From: Klebsiella ornithinolytica NBRC 105727 = ATCC 31898
Lineage (GTDB): Bacteria; Pseudomonadota; Gammaproteobacteria; Enterobacterales; Enterobacteriaceae
Length of the DNA: 64,000 nt
NCBI RefSeq assembly: GCF_001598295.1
Contig: NZ_BCYR01000014.1
Span: 45,787-109,786 of the forward strand
Reading direction: 5' to 3'
The notes beneath the pieces are model-generated. The model had not been told where the DNA came from, ran no database searches, and was given only the letters and a program-made list of their open reading frames with translations. Numbering within the stretch: the stretch's first letter is position 1; the number at the start of each line of letters is the position of its first letter. Below, piece by piece: positions 1 through 15,364 of the stretch. Both the position numbers and the translations under genes were made by a program.

Positions 1-587
1 AACTGGTGCCGGAAACCTGGGGAGCGGCACGCGGGCTCAACCTGCAGGAGGCCAAAGAGGCGATGCACCAGGAGTATCACGCGGTGCAGCATACGCTAAA
101 CTGGTACTGTCTGGACTACTGGAGCGAGCGCCTGAATTTGGATATTCGTGCGATGACCAGCGAGCAGGGGCCAAGAGCAGCCCTGCGTGAAGATACCGTC
201 CCGTTCCTTGATGCGCTCAAGGCCAGCGGCAAGCGGCGCATCCTGCTGACCAACGCCCATCCGCACAATCTGGCGGTAAAGCTTGAACATACCGGTCTCG
301 ACGCACACCTTGATTTATTGCTTTCTACCCACACATTTGGTTATCCGAAAGAAGATCAGCGTCTGTGGCGTGCGGTGGCGGAAGAAACCGGCTTCGATGC
401 GCGCAAAACGCTCTTTGTTGACGATAGCGAGGCGATTCTCGATGCCGCGGCTCAGTTTGGTGTTCGCTACTGCCTGGGCGTCACGAATCCGGATTCCGGG
501 CTGGCGGAAAAAAGCTATGCCCGACATCCGGGATTGAACGACTACCGGCGCCTGATCCCTTCGCTGACCCCAAAGGAGAGGCCATGA
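1..587 (+). CDS. yrfG: GMP/IMP nucleotidase YrfG, 5' truncated by window edge
   Basis: HAD-superfamily 5'-nucleotidase; the E. coli family member dephosphorylates GMP and IMP in the cytoplasm. The reading frame is open from base 3, so about the first 27 residues, including the catalytic DxDGT motif, lie outside the window. Visible parts are the second HAD motif (LLTNAHPHN), the conserved Lys region (KLEHTG) and the C-terminal acidic motif (FVDDSEAILDAA). The GTG at base 6 is an internal valine codon, not the start. The stop overlaps the hslR start (ATGA, 584-587), so the two are translationally coupled in a yrfG-hslR-hslO operon. Identity rests on near-complete resemblance to the E. coli protein through its C-terminus. 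Confidence 0.95.
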   Translation, partial: LVPETWGAARGLNLQEAKEAMHQEYHAVQHTLNWYCLDYWSERLNLDIRAMTSEQGPRAALREDTVPFLDALKASGKRRILLTNAHPHNLAVKLEHTGLDAHLDLLLSTHTFGYPKEDQRLWRAVAEETGFDARKTLFVDDSEAILDAAAQFGVRYCLGVTNPDSGLAEKSYARHPGLNDYRRLIPSLTPKERP

Positions 588-985
588 AAGAGAAGCCCGT
601 CGAAGCCGTCAGGCTGGACAAATGGCTTTGGGCAGCCCGCATTTATAAAACCCGTGCGCTGGCGCGCGAGATGATTGAAGGCGGCAAGGTGCATTACAAC
701 GGACAGCGCAGCAAGCCGGGTAAAATCGTTGAGCCGGGCGCCACTCTGACGCTACGCCAGGGCAACGACGAACGTATTCTGCTGGTCAAAGGGATAACCG
801 AACAGCGCCGACCTGCCAGTGAAGCCGTCGCCTTGTATGAAGAGACGGCAGAGAGCATCGAAAAACGCGAGAAAATGGCGCTGGCGCGCAAAATGAACGC
901 GCTGACCATGCCGCATCCCGACAGACGTCCGGACAAGAAAGAACGCCGCGACCTGATGAGATTTAAACACGGCGACAGTGAGTAA
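584..985 (+). CDS. hslR: Heat shock protein 15 (Hsp15), ribosome-associated S4-domain protein
   Basis: Hsp15 binds stalled 50S subunits that carry nascent chain-tRNA and helps recycle them after heat shock. The product is 133 residues, the same as in E. coli. The S4 RNA-binding domain occupies about residues 9-75 (VRLDKWLWAARIYKTRA onward), followed by a highly charged tail rich in Lys, Arg and Glu that ends HGDSE. The ATG at 584 overlaps the yrfG stop codon, which supports this start, and an AGGAGAGG stretch just upstream serves as ribosome binding site. It sits directly before hslO, the usual heat-shock pairing. Confidence 0.97.
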   Translation: MKEKPVEAVRLDKWLWAARIYKTRALAREMIEGGKVHYNGQRSKPGKIVEPGATLTLRQGNDERILLVKGITEQRRPASEAVALYEETAESIEKREKMALARKMNALTMPHPDRRPDKKERRDLMRFKHGDSE

Positions 986-1031
986 CCGCCTATACCTGTA
1001 GGCACCGCTGTTGCCAGCAAGAGAGACCATT

Positions 1032-1910
1032 ATGACTCAACACGATCAATTACATCGTTATCTGTTTGAAAACTATGCCGTACGCGGTGAACTGGTTACC
1101 GTTTCGGAAACCCTGGAACAGATTCTGGCGAACCACAGCTACCCGCAGCCGGTCAAAACCGTGCTGGCAGAGCTGCTCGTTGCCACCAGCCTGCTGACCG
1201 CGACGCTGAAGTTTGCCGGCGATATCACCGTGCAGCTGCAGGGCGATGGTCCTCTGTCTCTGGCGGTAATCAACGGGACGAATCAGCAGCAGCTGCGCGG
1301 CGTCGCGCGGACTCAGGGCGACATTCCGGCAGATGCGGACCTGAAAACGCTGGTCGGTAACGGGTATCTGGTCATCACCATCTCTCCGGATGAAGGCGAG
1401 CGCTATCAGGGCGTGGTCGGTCTGGAAGGCGACACCCTGGCGGCTTGCCTGGAAGATTATTTCCAGCGCTCAGAACAGTTGCCGACGCGCCTTATCATTC
1501 GCACCGGCGAACATGAAGGGAAACCGATGGCGGGCGGCATGCTGCTTCAGGTGATGCCGGCACAAGAGACCCAGGCCAATGATTTCGACCATCTGGCTAC
1601 GCTCACTGAGACCATCAAAGCCGAGGAACTGTTCACCCTCTCAGCGACTGACGTCCTGTGGCGTCTGTATCACGAAGAAGAAGTGACCGTATACGATCCG
1701 CAGAATGTGGAATTTAAGTGTACCTGTTCCCGCGAACGCTGCGCCGGGGCGCTGAAAACGCTGCCGGATGAAGAGATCGACAGCATTCTCGCTGACGAAG
1801 GTGAAATTGATATGCACTGCGATTACTGCGGCAATCATTACCTGTTCAACGCCATGGATATCGCCGAGATTCGCAATAATGCCTCTCCGGCCGACCCGCA
1901 GGTTCACTGA
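1032..1910 (+). CDS. hslO: Redox-regulated holdase chaperone Hsp33
   Basis: Hsp33 is a cytosolic chaperone switched on by oxidation combined with unfolding stress. The start at 1032 ([12 protein letters not shown]) gives 292 residues, the E. coli length; a TTG seven codons upstream is in frame but unneeded. The C-terminal zinc switch is intact: Cys230-x-Cys232 and Cys263-x2-Cys266. An extra Cys237 lies in the linker. It is last in the yrfG-hslR-hslO operon, 46 bp after hslR, and a strong GC hairpin follows. Confidence 0.97.
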   Translation: MTQHDQLHRYLFENYAVRGELVTVSETLEQILANHSYPQPVKTVLAELLVATSLLTATLKFAGDITVQLQGDGPLSLAVINGTNQQQLRGVARTQGDIPADADLKTLVGNGYLVITISPDEGERYQGVVGLEGDTLAACLEDYFQRSEQLPTRLIIRTGEHEGKPMAGGMLLQVMPAQETQANDFDHLATLTETIKAEELFTLSATDVLWRLYHEEEVTVYDPQNVEFKCTCSRERCAGALKTLPDEEIDSILADEGEIDMHCDYCGNHYLFNAMDIAEIRNNASPADPQVH

Positions 1911-1930
1911 TAATCCTGCCCACCAGAGCT

Positions 1931-1959
1931 CGCGGCGGAGGTTTTCTGCCTTCGCCGCG
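1931..1959 (+). terminator. GC-rich stem-loop after hslO
   Basis: CGCGGCG (1931-1937) pairs with CGCCGCG (1953-1959), and AGG/CCT adds inner pairs. It lies 20 bp after the hslO stop. No U-run follows, so it may be a weak or Rho-assisted terminator, or an mRNA 3' end stabiliser. Confidence 0.5.
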
Positions 1960-2273
1960 CCTGCCGTCAACTATTTCCTCGCGTGATGAATCGATTTTCA
2001 CTGAAAGAGTTACGTAATTTTCTTTCAAGAAAGCGATTACATTCACAATTCAGCAGTTTTTTTAATTACTTTTTAACCAATAAGAAACATCTATCCCCAC
2101 CAACGGCCAATTTCCTGAGATAATCACGCATGTTTCGTGACAGGAGTCACCGTGTTTTTCGTAAGTAAGGCGTTTGTCGAGATACGTAAATCTATGAGCC
2201 TGGTCGCGGTCTATACCCCGAAAGAACCCCTACAATTTAAAGCAGTATATATTATTGGCTAAGGAGCAGTGAC
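1960..2273 (+). promoter_or_regulatory. pckA upstream region with a CRP-like site
   Basis: This non-coding stretch before pckA contains GTGA-CAGGAG-TCAC at 2137-2150, the symmetric core of a CRP site with the correct 6-bp spacer. AT-rich -10-like hexamers lie nearby (TACAAT 2231-2236; a TATATT-like run near 2247). A clear AAGGAG ribosome binding site at 2261-2266 precedes the ATG at 2274. Catabolite control of pckA is established in E. coli; the site is inferred here by pattern. E. coli has yhgE in this neighbourhood; nothing coding is seen here. Confidence 0.6.
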
Positions 2274-3896
2274 ATGCGCGTTAATAATGGTTTAACCCCG
2301 CAGGATCTCAAGGCTTATGGTATCAATGACGTCCAGGATATCGTCCACAACCCTAGTTACGATACGTTGTATCAAGAAGAACTCGATCCCACTCTGGAAG
2401 GGTATGAGCGCGGCGTACTCACCAATCTGGGCGCGATCGCCGTCGATACCGGTATCTTTACCGGTCGTTCGCCGAAAGATAAATATATCGTTCGTGACGA
2501 TACAACCCGCGATACCGTGTGGTGGTCTGATAAAGGCAACGGTAAAAACGACAACAAACCGCTCTCGCAGGAAACCTGGCAGCACCTGAAAGATCTGGTC
2601 ACTCATCAGCTTTCCGGCAAGCGTCTGTTCATCGTTGATGCGTTCTGCGGCGCCAATGCCGACACGCGTCTGAGCGTACGCTTCATTACCGAAGTGGCCT
2701 GGCAGGCACACTTCGTCAAGAACATGTTTATTCGCCCATCCGATGAAGAACTGGCCAACTTTAAGCCGGATTTCATCGTGATGAACGGCGCCAAATGCAC
2801 CAACCCGCAGTGGAAGGAGCAGGGACTCAACTCTGAAAACTTCGTTGCCTTCAACCTGACCGAGCGGATCCAGCTGATTGGTGGTACCTGGTACGGCGGC
2901 GAAATGAAGAAAGGGATGTTCTCTATCATGAACTACCTGCTGCCGCTGCAGGGGATCGCATCAATGCACTGTTCCGCTAACGTGGGCGAGAAAGGCGACG
3001 TGGCGGTCTTCTTTGGCCTCTCCGGCACCGGCAAAACCACCCTTTCCACCGATCCGAAACGCCGTCTGATCGGCGATGACGAGCACGGCTGGGATGACGA
3101 TGGCGTCTTCAACTTCGAAGGCGGCTGCTATGCCAAGACCATCAAACTCTCCGAAGCCGCAGAGCCAGATATCTATCACGCGATTCGTCGTGATGCGCTG
3201 CTGGAAAACGTGGTGGTTCGCGCGGACGGCACGATTGATTTCGACGATGGGTCGAAAACCGAGAACACCCGTGTCTCCTACCCGATCGATCATATCGAGA
3301 ACATCGTTAAGCCGATCTCGAAAGCGGGCCATGCCACCAAAGTTATCTTCCTGACGGCGGATGCATTCGGCGTACTGCCGCCGGTATCGCGCCTGACGGC
3401 AGACCAGACCCAGTATCACTTCCTCTCTGGCTTTACCGCTAAGCTGGCCGGTACCGAACGTGGCGTCACTGAACCGACGCCAACCTTCTCCGCCTGCTTC
3501 GGTGCCGCATTCCTGTCGCTGCACCCGACGCAGTATGCTGAGGTTCTGGTGAAGCGCATGCAGGCATCCGGTGCGCAGGCTTATCTGGTCAACACCGGCT
3601 GGAACGGCACCGGCAAACGTATCTCGATTAAAGATACCCGCGCCATTATCGATGCCATTCTCGACGGGTCGCTGGACAATGCGGAAACCTTCACGCTGCC
3701 GATGTTCGATTTGCAGATCCCAACCTCGCTGCCAGGTGTCGATACGCACATCCTCGACCCGCGTAACACCTACGGTTCGCCAGAGCAGTGGCAGGAGAAA
3801 GCCGAGCAGCTGGCGAAGCTGTTCGTAGAGAACTTCGAGAAGTACACCGATACGCCAGCGGGCGCCGCGCTGGTCGCTGCCGGCCCGAAGCGCTAA
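2274..3896 (+). CDS. pckA: Phosphoenolpyruvate carboxykinase (ATP)
   Basis: Converts oxaloacetate plus ATP to phosphoenolpyruvate, CO2 and ADP, the first committed step of gluconeogenesis from C4 acids. The product is 540 residues, identical in length to E. coli PckA. The P-loop GLSGTGKT is at residues 248-255, and the oxaloacetate-binding and active-site segment [15 protein letters not shown] lies around 203-217. The start follows an AAGGAG site by 7 bp. It is a single-gene transcription unit that ends at a perfect Rho-independent terminator. Confidence 0.98.
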   Translation: MRVNNGLTPQDLKAYGINDVQDIVHNPSYDTLYQEELDPTLEGYERGVLTNLGAIAVDTGIFTGRSPKDKYIVRDDTTRDTVWWSDKGNGKNDNKPLSQETWQHLKDLVTHQLSGKRLFIVDAFCGANADTRLSVRFITEVAWQAHFVKNMFIRPSDEELANFKPDFIVMNGAKCTNPQWKEQGLNSENFVAFNLTERIQLIGGTWYGGEMKKGMFSIMNYLLPLQGIASMHCSANVGEKGDVAVFFGLSGTGKTTLSTDPKRRLIGDDEHGWDDDGVFNFEGGCYAKTIKLSEAAEPDIYHAIRRDALLENVVVRADGTIDFDDGSKTENTRVSYPIDHIENIVKPISKAGHATKVIFLTADAFGVLPPVSRLTADQTQYHFLSGFTAKLAGTERGVTEPTPTFSACFGAAFLSLHPTQYAEVLVKRMQASGAQAYLVNTGWNGTGKRISIKDTRAIIDAILDGSLDNAETFTLPMFDLQIPTSLPGVDTHILDPRNTYGSPEQWQEKAEQLAKLFVENFEKYTDTPAGAALVAAGPKR

Positions 3897-3915
3897 CCGT
3901 GTATTTATAAAGAAT

Positions 3916-3939
3916 AAGCCGGGCAATGCCCGGCTTTTT
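3916..3939 (+). terminator. Rho-independent terminator of pckA
   Basis: AAGCCGGGC (3916-3924) pairs with GCCCGGCTT (3928-3936), followed by a T-run. It lies 20 bp after the pckA stop. The symmetric A/T flanks could also stop envZ transcription from the other strand. Confidence 0.9.
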
Positions 3940-3987
3940 AATGCTCTCGCGCCGACTCGCGCGATTCAGACTGCCGCGAGCGGCCGC

Positions 3988-6065
<2,078 letters not shown>

Positions 6066-6312
6066 TGTTTATACTCCCAAAGGTTCACTGCAATTGTCAG
6101 TGCGTATTCTCAAAAAAGCCCGGGTCGCCGACCAGCTAAATCTGGTATATATTCCAGGCTAAATTGTTACAAAGCATATTTAACAGCAGCTTAAGTATAC
6201 ATTTAATCATAAGACACATTATTTATCCTGTCGGTATTATTACGCACTACGAATTGTGCGCAACCGCACACCGCCGCGTACAGTGTCCGACAATCAGAAG
6301 GTAGAACGATAA

Positions 6313-6786
6313 ATGAAAACGCCGCTGATCACCCGTGAAGGGTATGAAAAACTTAAAAAAGAAATGGACTATTTGTGGCGTGAAGAACGCCCTGAGGTCA
6401 CCAAAAAAGTGACCTGGGCGGCCAGCCTTGGCGATCGTAGCGAAAATGCCGATTACCAGTACAACAAAAAACGGCTGCGTGAAATCGACCGCCGGGTACG
6501 CTATCTCACCAAATGTCTGGAAAATCTGAAAATCGTCGATTACTCCCCGCAGCAGGAGGGCAAGGTGTTTTTCGGCGCGTGGGTTGAAATCGAAAACGAT
6601 GATGGCGACACCAAGCGCTTTCGCATCGTCGGTTACGATGAGATTTTCGGACGTAAAGACTACATCTCTATCGACTCGCCGATGGCTCGCGCGCTGCTGA
6701 AAAAAGAGGTCGGCGACCTGGCGGTGGTCAACACGCCCTCCGGCGAAGCCAGCTGGTACGTCAACAATATCGAATATGTGAAATAG
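6313..6786 (+). CDS. greB: Transcript cleavage factor GreB
   Basis: Binds the RNA polymerase secondary channel and stimulates cleavage of backtracked RNA. The product is 157 residues (158 in E. coli). An N-terminal antiparallel coiled coil, with the acidic tip in the RSENADYQYNKKR segment, precedes a C-terminal FKBP-like domain. The basic patch typical of GreB rather than GreA (KKRLREIDRRVRYLTK) is present. It is divergent from ompR. The tex gene follows after 102 bp, which include a 7-bp-arm stem-loop (6821-6827 with 6836-6842). Confidence 0.96.
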   Translation: MKTPLITREGYEKLKKEMDYLWREERPEVTKKVTWAASLGDRSENADYQYNKKRLREIDRRVRYLTKCLENLKIVDYSPQQEGKVFFGAWVEIENDDGDTKRFRIVGYDEIFGRKDYISIDSPMARALLKKEVGDLAVVNTPSGEASWYVNNIEYVK

Positions 6787-6888
6787 CGCGTCCGGAACAA
6801 TCTGAGAGCCTCGTGCCACGACTGGCATTTTGCCGTGCCAGTCCGTATAACTATCCCCCTGATTTTCGATCCACAAGATGAAATAGAC

Positions 6889-9219
<2,331 letters not shown>

Positions 9220-9227
9220 CCCTTTTC

Positions 9228-9255
9228 CGGCCCCTCATTGCAGGGGCCGCTTTCT
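9228..9255 (+). terminator. Terminator after yhgF
   Basis: CGGCCCCT (9228-9235) and AGGGGCCG (9242-9249) form an 8-bp stem with a 6-nt loop, followed by CTTTCT. It lies 8 bp past the yhgF stop and separates it from the feo promoter region. Confidence 0.85.
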
Positions 9256-9330
9256 CCGCATTATTCTCTGACCCCATGTTGGTATACTCCGGAAACCGAT
9301 TAGCTCCGGCTAATAAAGGCGAGTAAATAA

Positions 9331-9389
9331 GTCATTTATTAAGGTTTCATTTTGTTAACCAATGAAACCTTAATTAAACATTAAATGAC
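9331..9389. repeat. Long two-step inverted repeat upstream of feoA
   Basis: A perfect 13-bp inverted repeat (TTAAGGTTTCATT at 9339-9351, complement at 9361-9373) encloses a 9-nt loop. An outer pair, GTCATTTA (9331-9338) with TAAATGAC (9382-9389), extends the stem, with an 8-nt bulge on the right side only. It lies about 240 bp before feoA, between the yhgF terminator and the Fur box. It is AT-rich and lacks a terminator-type U-run. Role unknown. Confidence 0.75.
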
Positions 9390-9854
<465 letters not shown>

Positions 9855-9883
9855 CACCTGACCCGGTACTCAGAGTCTGAAAT

Positions 9884-12202
<2,319 letters not shown>

Positions 12203-12211
12203 GGAGTTATC

Positions 12212-12448
12212 ATGGCGTCGTTGATTGAAGTACGCGATATGCTGGCCCTGCAGGGGCGTATGCAGGCGACACAGCTCAGCGCTCGCCTGCATGCTCCGCA
12301 GCCGCTGGTCGATGCCATGCTGAGTCGTCTGGAAGCCATGGGGAAAGCCGTGCGCATAACGGAAGACGCGAACGGCTGTTTGTCCGGCAGCTGCAAAAGT
12401 TGCCCTGAGGGAAAAGCCTGCTTGCAAGAGTGGTGGGCGCTGCGCTGA
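12212..12448 (+). CDS. feoC: FeoC, small winged-helix Fe-S protein of ferrous iron uptake
   Basis: Small protein that in Klebsiella and Salmonella binds FeoB, protects it from proteolysis, and can carry an oxygen-sensitive Fe-S cluster. The product is 78 residues. A winged helix covers about residues 1-55 ([23 protein letters not shown]), followed by a four-cysteine segment ([16 protein letters not shown]). It is preceded by AAGGAG and closely linked to feoB. A bidirectional terminator follows. Confidence 0.95.
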   Translation: MASLIEVRDMLALQGRMQATQLSARLHAPQPLVDAMLSRLEAMGKAVRITEDANGCLSGSCKSCPEGKACLQEWWALR

Positions 12449-12484
12449 TACCGCTGGGCAATAAGCCTATGAGCAATAAAACCA

Positions 12485-12508
12485 AAGCGGGTCCTGAGAC
12501 CCGCTTTT
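12485..12508. terminator. Bidirectional terminator between feoC and the DUF1471 gene
   Basis: AAGCGGGTC (12485-12493) pairs with GACCCGCTT (12498-12506) around a 4-nt loop, with a T-run on the plus side and an A-run on the left that serves the minus-strand gene. It sits between two convergent genes. Confidence 0.85.
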
Positions 12509-12510
12509 GC

Positions 12511-12780
12511 TTATTTGTAGACGTCGGCGTTTGCGTGAACGGTTTTCTCGTTTTTCGAACCGGCAATCACCACAAAGTACTTGCCGCCCAGCTCATCCGC
12601 CTTCTTCGACAGATCGCGCTTTGCATCCATCGGTGACGTTGTTTTTGAGGTCGTAATGCTGCCGATTTTCGTCAGCTTCATTGACGCCACTTCATCTTTT
12701 TGAATCTCTTTCGCTGCAAACGCGCCAAAAGACAGGGACCCAATCACCAGAGATGCAACAATACCCGTAATAAGTTTCAT
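12511..12780 (-). CDS. DUF1471 (YhcN/BhsA-type) periplasmic stress protein
   Basis: Small exported protein of 89 residues. The signal peptide is residues 1-22 (cleavage after GAFA). The rest is a single DUF1471 domain, with the typical DAKRDLSKKADELGGKYFVVIAG segment near the C-terminus. Relatives such as YhcN, BhsA and McbA are induced by acid, peroxide or metals and affect surface properties; which of these applies here is unknown. It is convergent with feoC. E. coli K-12 has the unrelated yhgA at this spot, so this is a lineage-specific replacement. Confidence 0.85.
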   Translation of the reverse strand: MKLITGIVASLVIGSLSFGAFAAKEIQKDEVASMKLTKIGSITTSKTTSPMDAKRDLSKKADELGGKYFVVIAGSKNEKTVHANADVYK

Positions 12781-12889
12781 AGCCTCAACTCTCCATAAGG
12801 TTGTTTTTATAGGCCACGGCGGCGACAGAAACGCATGCTCCCCGTGACAACCTAAGTATTGCTATGGTCGGGATTTTTGCCACAGCCTG

Positions 12890-13672
12890 CTAAAAATAAT
12901 TGCGCAGGCGATTTTTCAACGCCACCAGTGGCTCACAGAACGCCTGCGGGTGCGAGATGAACGGGGCATGGGCCGCTTTTTCAAAGACCATGGATTCACT
13001 CTGCGGCCATAATGCATCCAGAACCGGAACAATTTTGCGCGGCACCAGGCCATCCAGTCGGCCATACAGCCGCAGGAATGGCTGTGTGAATGCGGCCAGC
13101 GGCTGGCGTAAATCGGCCGTTTTAAGGATCTCCAGCCCGCCGTTCAACGCTTCTGAGGATGGCATCGGCAACGACAGCACGGTACTTTTCAACGCCCGGG
13201 CATCCTGACGAGCGCTTTCCGTCCCCATCGTTTGCAGCGCCAGAAACCGCTCCACGGTGCGCTGGAAATCTTGGCTCAGCTGCTGCTGAAACCCACTCAG
13301 CACCTCCGCTTTGATCCCGGGCCAGTCGCCATCGGCGCCAAAACAGGGCGAAGAGGCCACGGTGACCAGCGCCTGTACGCGCCCGGGATGTTGCACGGCA
13401 ATCTGACTGGCCACCAACCCACCCAGGCTCCAGCCCAACCAGATAGCCTGCTCCGGGGCCTGGCTCAGTACCTGCTGCGCCATCTCCTCCAGCGACAGGG
13501 CGCCAAAGCCGCTGCTACGACCATAGCCCGGCAGGTCAACCAGATGCAGGGTAAAGTGCGAGGCCAGTTCCGGCGTCACGCAATCCCATACCCTGGCATT
13601 CAGCCCCCATCCGTGCAGGAGCACAAGATGACAATTTCCTTCCCCCACGGTTTGCCACCAGATGTCGTTCAT
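12890..13672 (-). CDS. bioH: Pimeloyl-[acyl-carrier protein] methyl ester esterase BioH
   Basis: Serine hydrolase that removes the methyl group from pimeloyl-ACP methyl ester, closing the BioC/BioH route to the biotin precursor. The product is 260 residues (256 in E. coli). It has an alpha/beta hydrolase fold with HGWG oxyanion motif, nucleophile Ser82 in GWSLGG, Asp207 (RLDGLVP) and His235 ([10 protein letters not shown]). The four extra residues are at the C-terminus (RLRNYF). It is divergent from gntX with 37 bp between the starts. Confidence 0.96.
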   Translation of the reverse strand: MNDIWWQTVGEGNCHLVLLHGWGLNARVWDCVTPELASHFTLHLVDLPGYGRSSGFGALSLEEMAQQVLSQAPEQAIWLGWSLGGLVASQIAVQHPGRVQALVTVASSPCFGADGDWPGIKAEVLSGFQQQLSQDFQRTVERFLALQTMGTESARQDARALKSTVLSLPMPSSEALNGGLEILKTADLRQPLAAFTQPFLRLYGRLDGLVPRKIVPVLDALWPQSESMVFEKAAHAPFISHPQAFCEPLVALKNRLRNYF

Positions 13673-13709
13673 CAGTTACTGTTCTCTTTCCACCATTACG
13701 AGGTGAAAT

Positions 13710-14384
13710 ATGCTAACAGCACACAGCTTATGCTGGCTATGCCAAATGCCGGTGGCGATCGCCCGCTGGGGAATCTGCTCCCGCTGCGCCACCTCTCTGG
13801 CGTTTGCCCATTCGCTTTGCCCACGGTGCGGGCTGCCTGCAGCGGTCAGCAGAGTCTCCTGCGGCCGCTGCCTGCGGGATCCTCCGCCGTGGCAACGGCT
13901 GGTGACGGTCAATGATTACCGGCCACCGCTGAGCGGTTTGATACATCAGCTTAAGTTTTCCCGTCGACCGGAGCTGGCGCCAGCGCTGGCCCGTCTGCTG
14001 CTGTTACGCGTTCGCCAGAGGGAAGGATTTCCCCGGCCAGACCGTCTCGTCAGCGTCCCGCTGTGGCAGCGACGTCAATGGCGGCGAGGCTTCAATCAAA
14101 GCGACCTGCTATGCCGACCGTTGGCGCACTGGCTGCAGTGCGCCTGGCACCATGACGCTTTGCGGCGCAACCGACGCACTGCGACCCAGCACCATCTCTC
14201 CGCACGCTTGCGTAAACAGAACCTGAAAAATGCCTTTCAGCTTGAAATATCGGTGCGCGGCCTCCATATCGCCATTGTGGATGATGTCGTCACAACCGGA
14301 AGCACCGTCGCTGAAATATCCCGCCTGCTTTTGCAAAACGGCGCCGCGACGGTTCAGGTATGGTGTATATGCCGTACCTTGTAG
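13710..14384 (+). CDS. gntX: ComF-family phosphoribosyltransferase-like protein GntX
   Basis: The ComF family relates to DNA-uptake protein ComFC; E. coli GntX (YhgH) is reported to be needed to use DNA as a carbon source. The product is 224 residues. The N-terminus has zinc-finger-like CxxC pairs (CWLC, CSRC, CPRCGLP, CGRC). The C-terminus has the phosphoribosyltransferase signature IVDDVVTTGSTVAE at about residues 190-205. The ATG follows a GAGGTG ribosome binding site. Despite the historical gnt name, a gluconate role is not supported. The nfuA gene follows after 58 bp. Confidence 0.92.
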   Translation: MLTAHSLCWLCQMPVAIARWGICSRCATSLAFAHSLCPRCGLPAAVSRVSCGRCLRDPPPWQRLVTVNDYRPPLSGLIHQLKFSRRPELAPALARLLLLRVRQREGFPRPDRLVSVPLWQRRQWRRGFNQSDLLCRPLAHWLQCAWHHDALRRNRRTATQHHLSARLRKQNLKNAFQLEISVRGLHIAIVDDVVTTGSTVAEISRLLLQNGAATVQVWCICRTL

Positions 14385-14442
14385 ACCCCTGCTGATGGGC
14401 GTATTATAACCAAGTAAAATAGTCAACTATTAGGCCAACGCT

Positions 14443-15018
14443 ATGATCCGTATTTCCGATGCTGCACAAGCGCACTTTGCCAAATTGCTGGTAAATCAGG
14501 AAGAAGGGACACAAATTCGCGTATTTGTGATTAATCCCGGCACCCCAAACGCTGAGTGCGGCGTATCCTACTGCCCACCGGATGCGGTGGAAGACACCGA
14601 CACGGCGCTGAAGTTTGAGCAACTGACTGCGTATGTCGACGAACTCAGCGCGCCGTATCTGGAAGACGCTGAAATTGACTTCGTCACCGATCAGCTTGGC
14701 TCTCAGCTGACGCTGAAAGCACCGAATGCCAAGATGCGCAAAGTTTCCGACGATGCTCCGCTGATGGAACGCGTTGAATACATGCTGCAATCCCAGATTA
14801 ACCCACAGCTGGCCGGCCACGGCGGACGCGTCACGCTGATGGAAATCACCGAAGACGGTCTGGCCATCCTGCAGTTCGGCGGCGGTTGTAACGGCTGTTC
14901 AATGGTCGATGTGACCCTGAAAGAAGGGATCGAGAAACAGCTGCTAAACGAATTCCCTGAGCTGAAAGGCGTGCGCGATCTGACCGAACACCAGCGCGGC
15001 GAGCACTCTTACTACTAA
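14443..15018 (+). CDS. nfuA: Fe-S biogenesis/carrier protein NfuA
   Basis: Carries and delivers 4Fe-4S clusters to apo-enzymes under oxidative stress or iron limitation. The product is 191 residues, as in E. coli. The N-terminal degenerate A-type domain is about residues 1-95; the C-terminal Nfu domain carries Cys149-x2-Cys152 ([11 protein letters not shown]). It has its own upstream region after gntX. The gntT promoter region follows. Confidence 0.98.
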   Translation: MIRISDAAQAHFAKLLVNQEEGTQIRVFVINPGTPNAECGVSYCPPDAVEDTDTALKFEQLTAYVDELSAPYLEDAEIDFVTDQLGSQLTLKAPNAKMRKVSDDAPLMERVEYMLQSQINPQLAGHGGRVTLMEITEDGLAILQFGGGCNGCSMVDVTLKEGIEKQLLNEFPELKGVRDLTEHQRGEHSYY

Positions 15019-15364
15019 GTACGCCCCTCTTCCCGATGTTAAGCCCGGCGGCATTTGCCCGGCCGGGCCGCCCCTGTCAATGTTACCGCACAACATTTCC
15101 CCCTGAGCCACCCGGTAAAAACCCGGGAAAGAGTATGACTTAAGTCTCATATTTAAAATTTTACCCCGGCGGGTGATTCTCAACCCGCCTATGTTACCCG
15201 TATCATCTCTTTCAGGCACCGCTGCTATAAAAATAGCCAGCTATCCTTTCCTACAGGAGTGATAGTCGATTTTATGGCGCCATACCGTTTGCCGGCTCAG
15301 GCAGAGCAAACGAAAAAGATTGAAATTTGACGTTACCCATAACAAATGTAAGGCCAGGTAAATT
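15019..15364 (+). promoter_or_regulatory. gntT control region with two GntR operators and a CRP-like site
   Basis: The 346-bp gap holds ATGTTA-CCCG-TATCAT (15191-15206), one mismatch from the symmetric GntR operator, and ACGTTA-CCCA-TAACAA (15330-15345), two mismatches, placed in the leader. A -10-like TATAAA lies at 15226-15231. TATGA-CTTAAG-TCTCA (15134-15149) differs from the CRP consensus by one base in each half. Paired GntR operators and CRP activation are known for E. coli gntT. Confidence 0.7.

Noticed and set aside
12430..12636. 68-residue plus-strand frame across the feoC terminator
   Set aside because: Spans a strong bidirectional terminator and lies opposite the DUF1471 gene, which has a clear signal peptide and family match.
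15079..15097. AATGTT-ACCGCAC-AACATT as a third GntR operator at gntT
   Set aside because: The halves match but the spacing is one base longer than in the GntR consensus, and it is far from the promoter.
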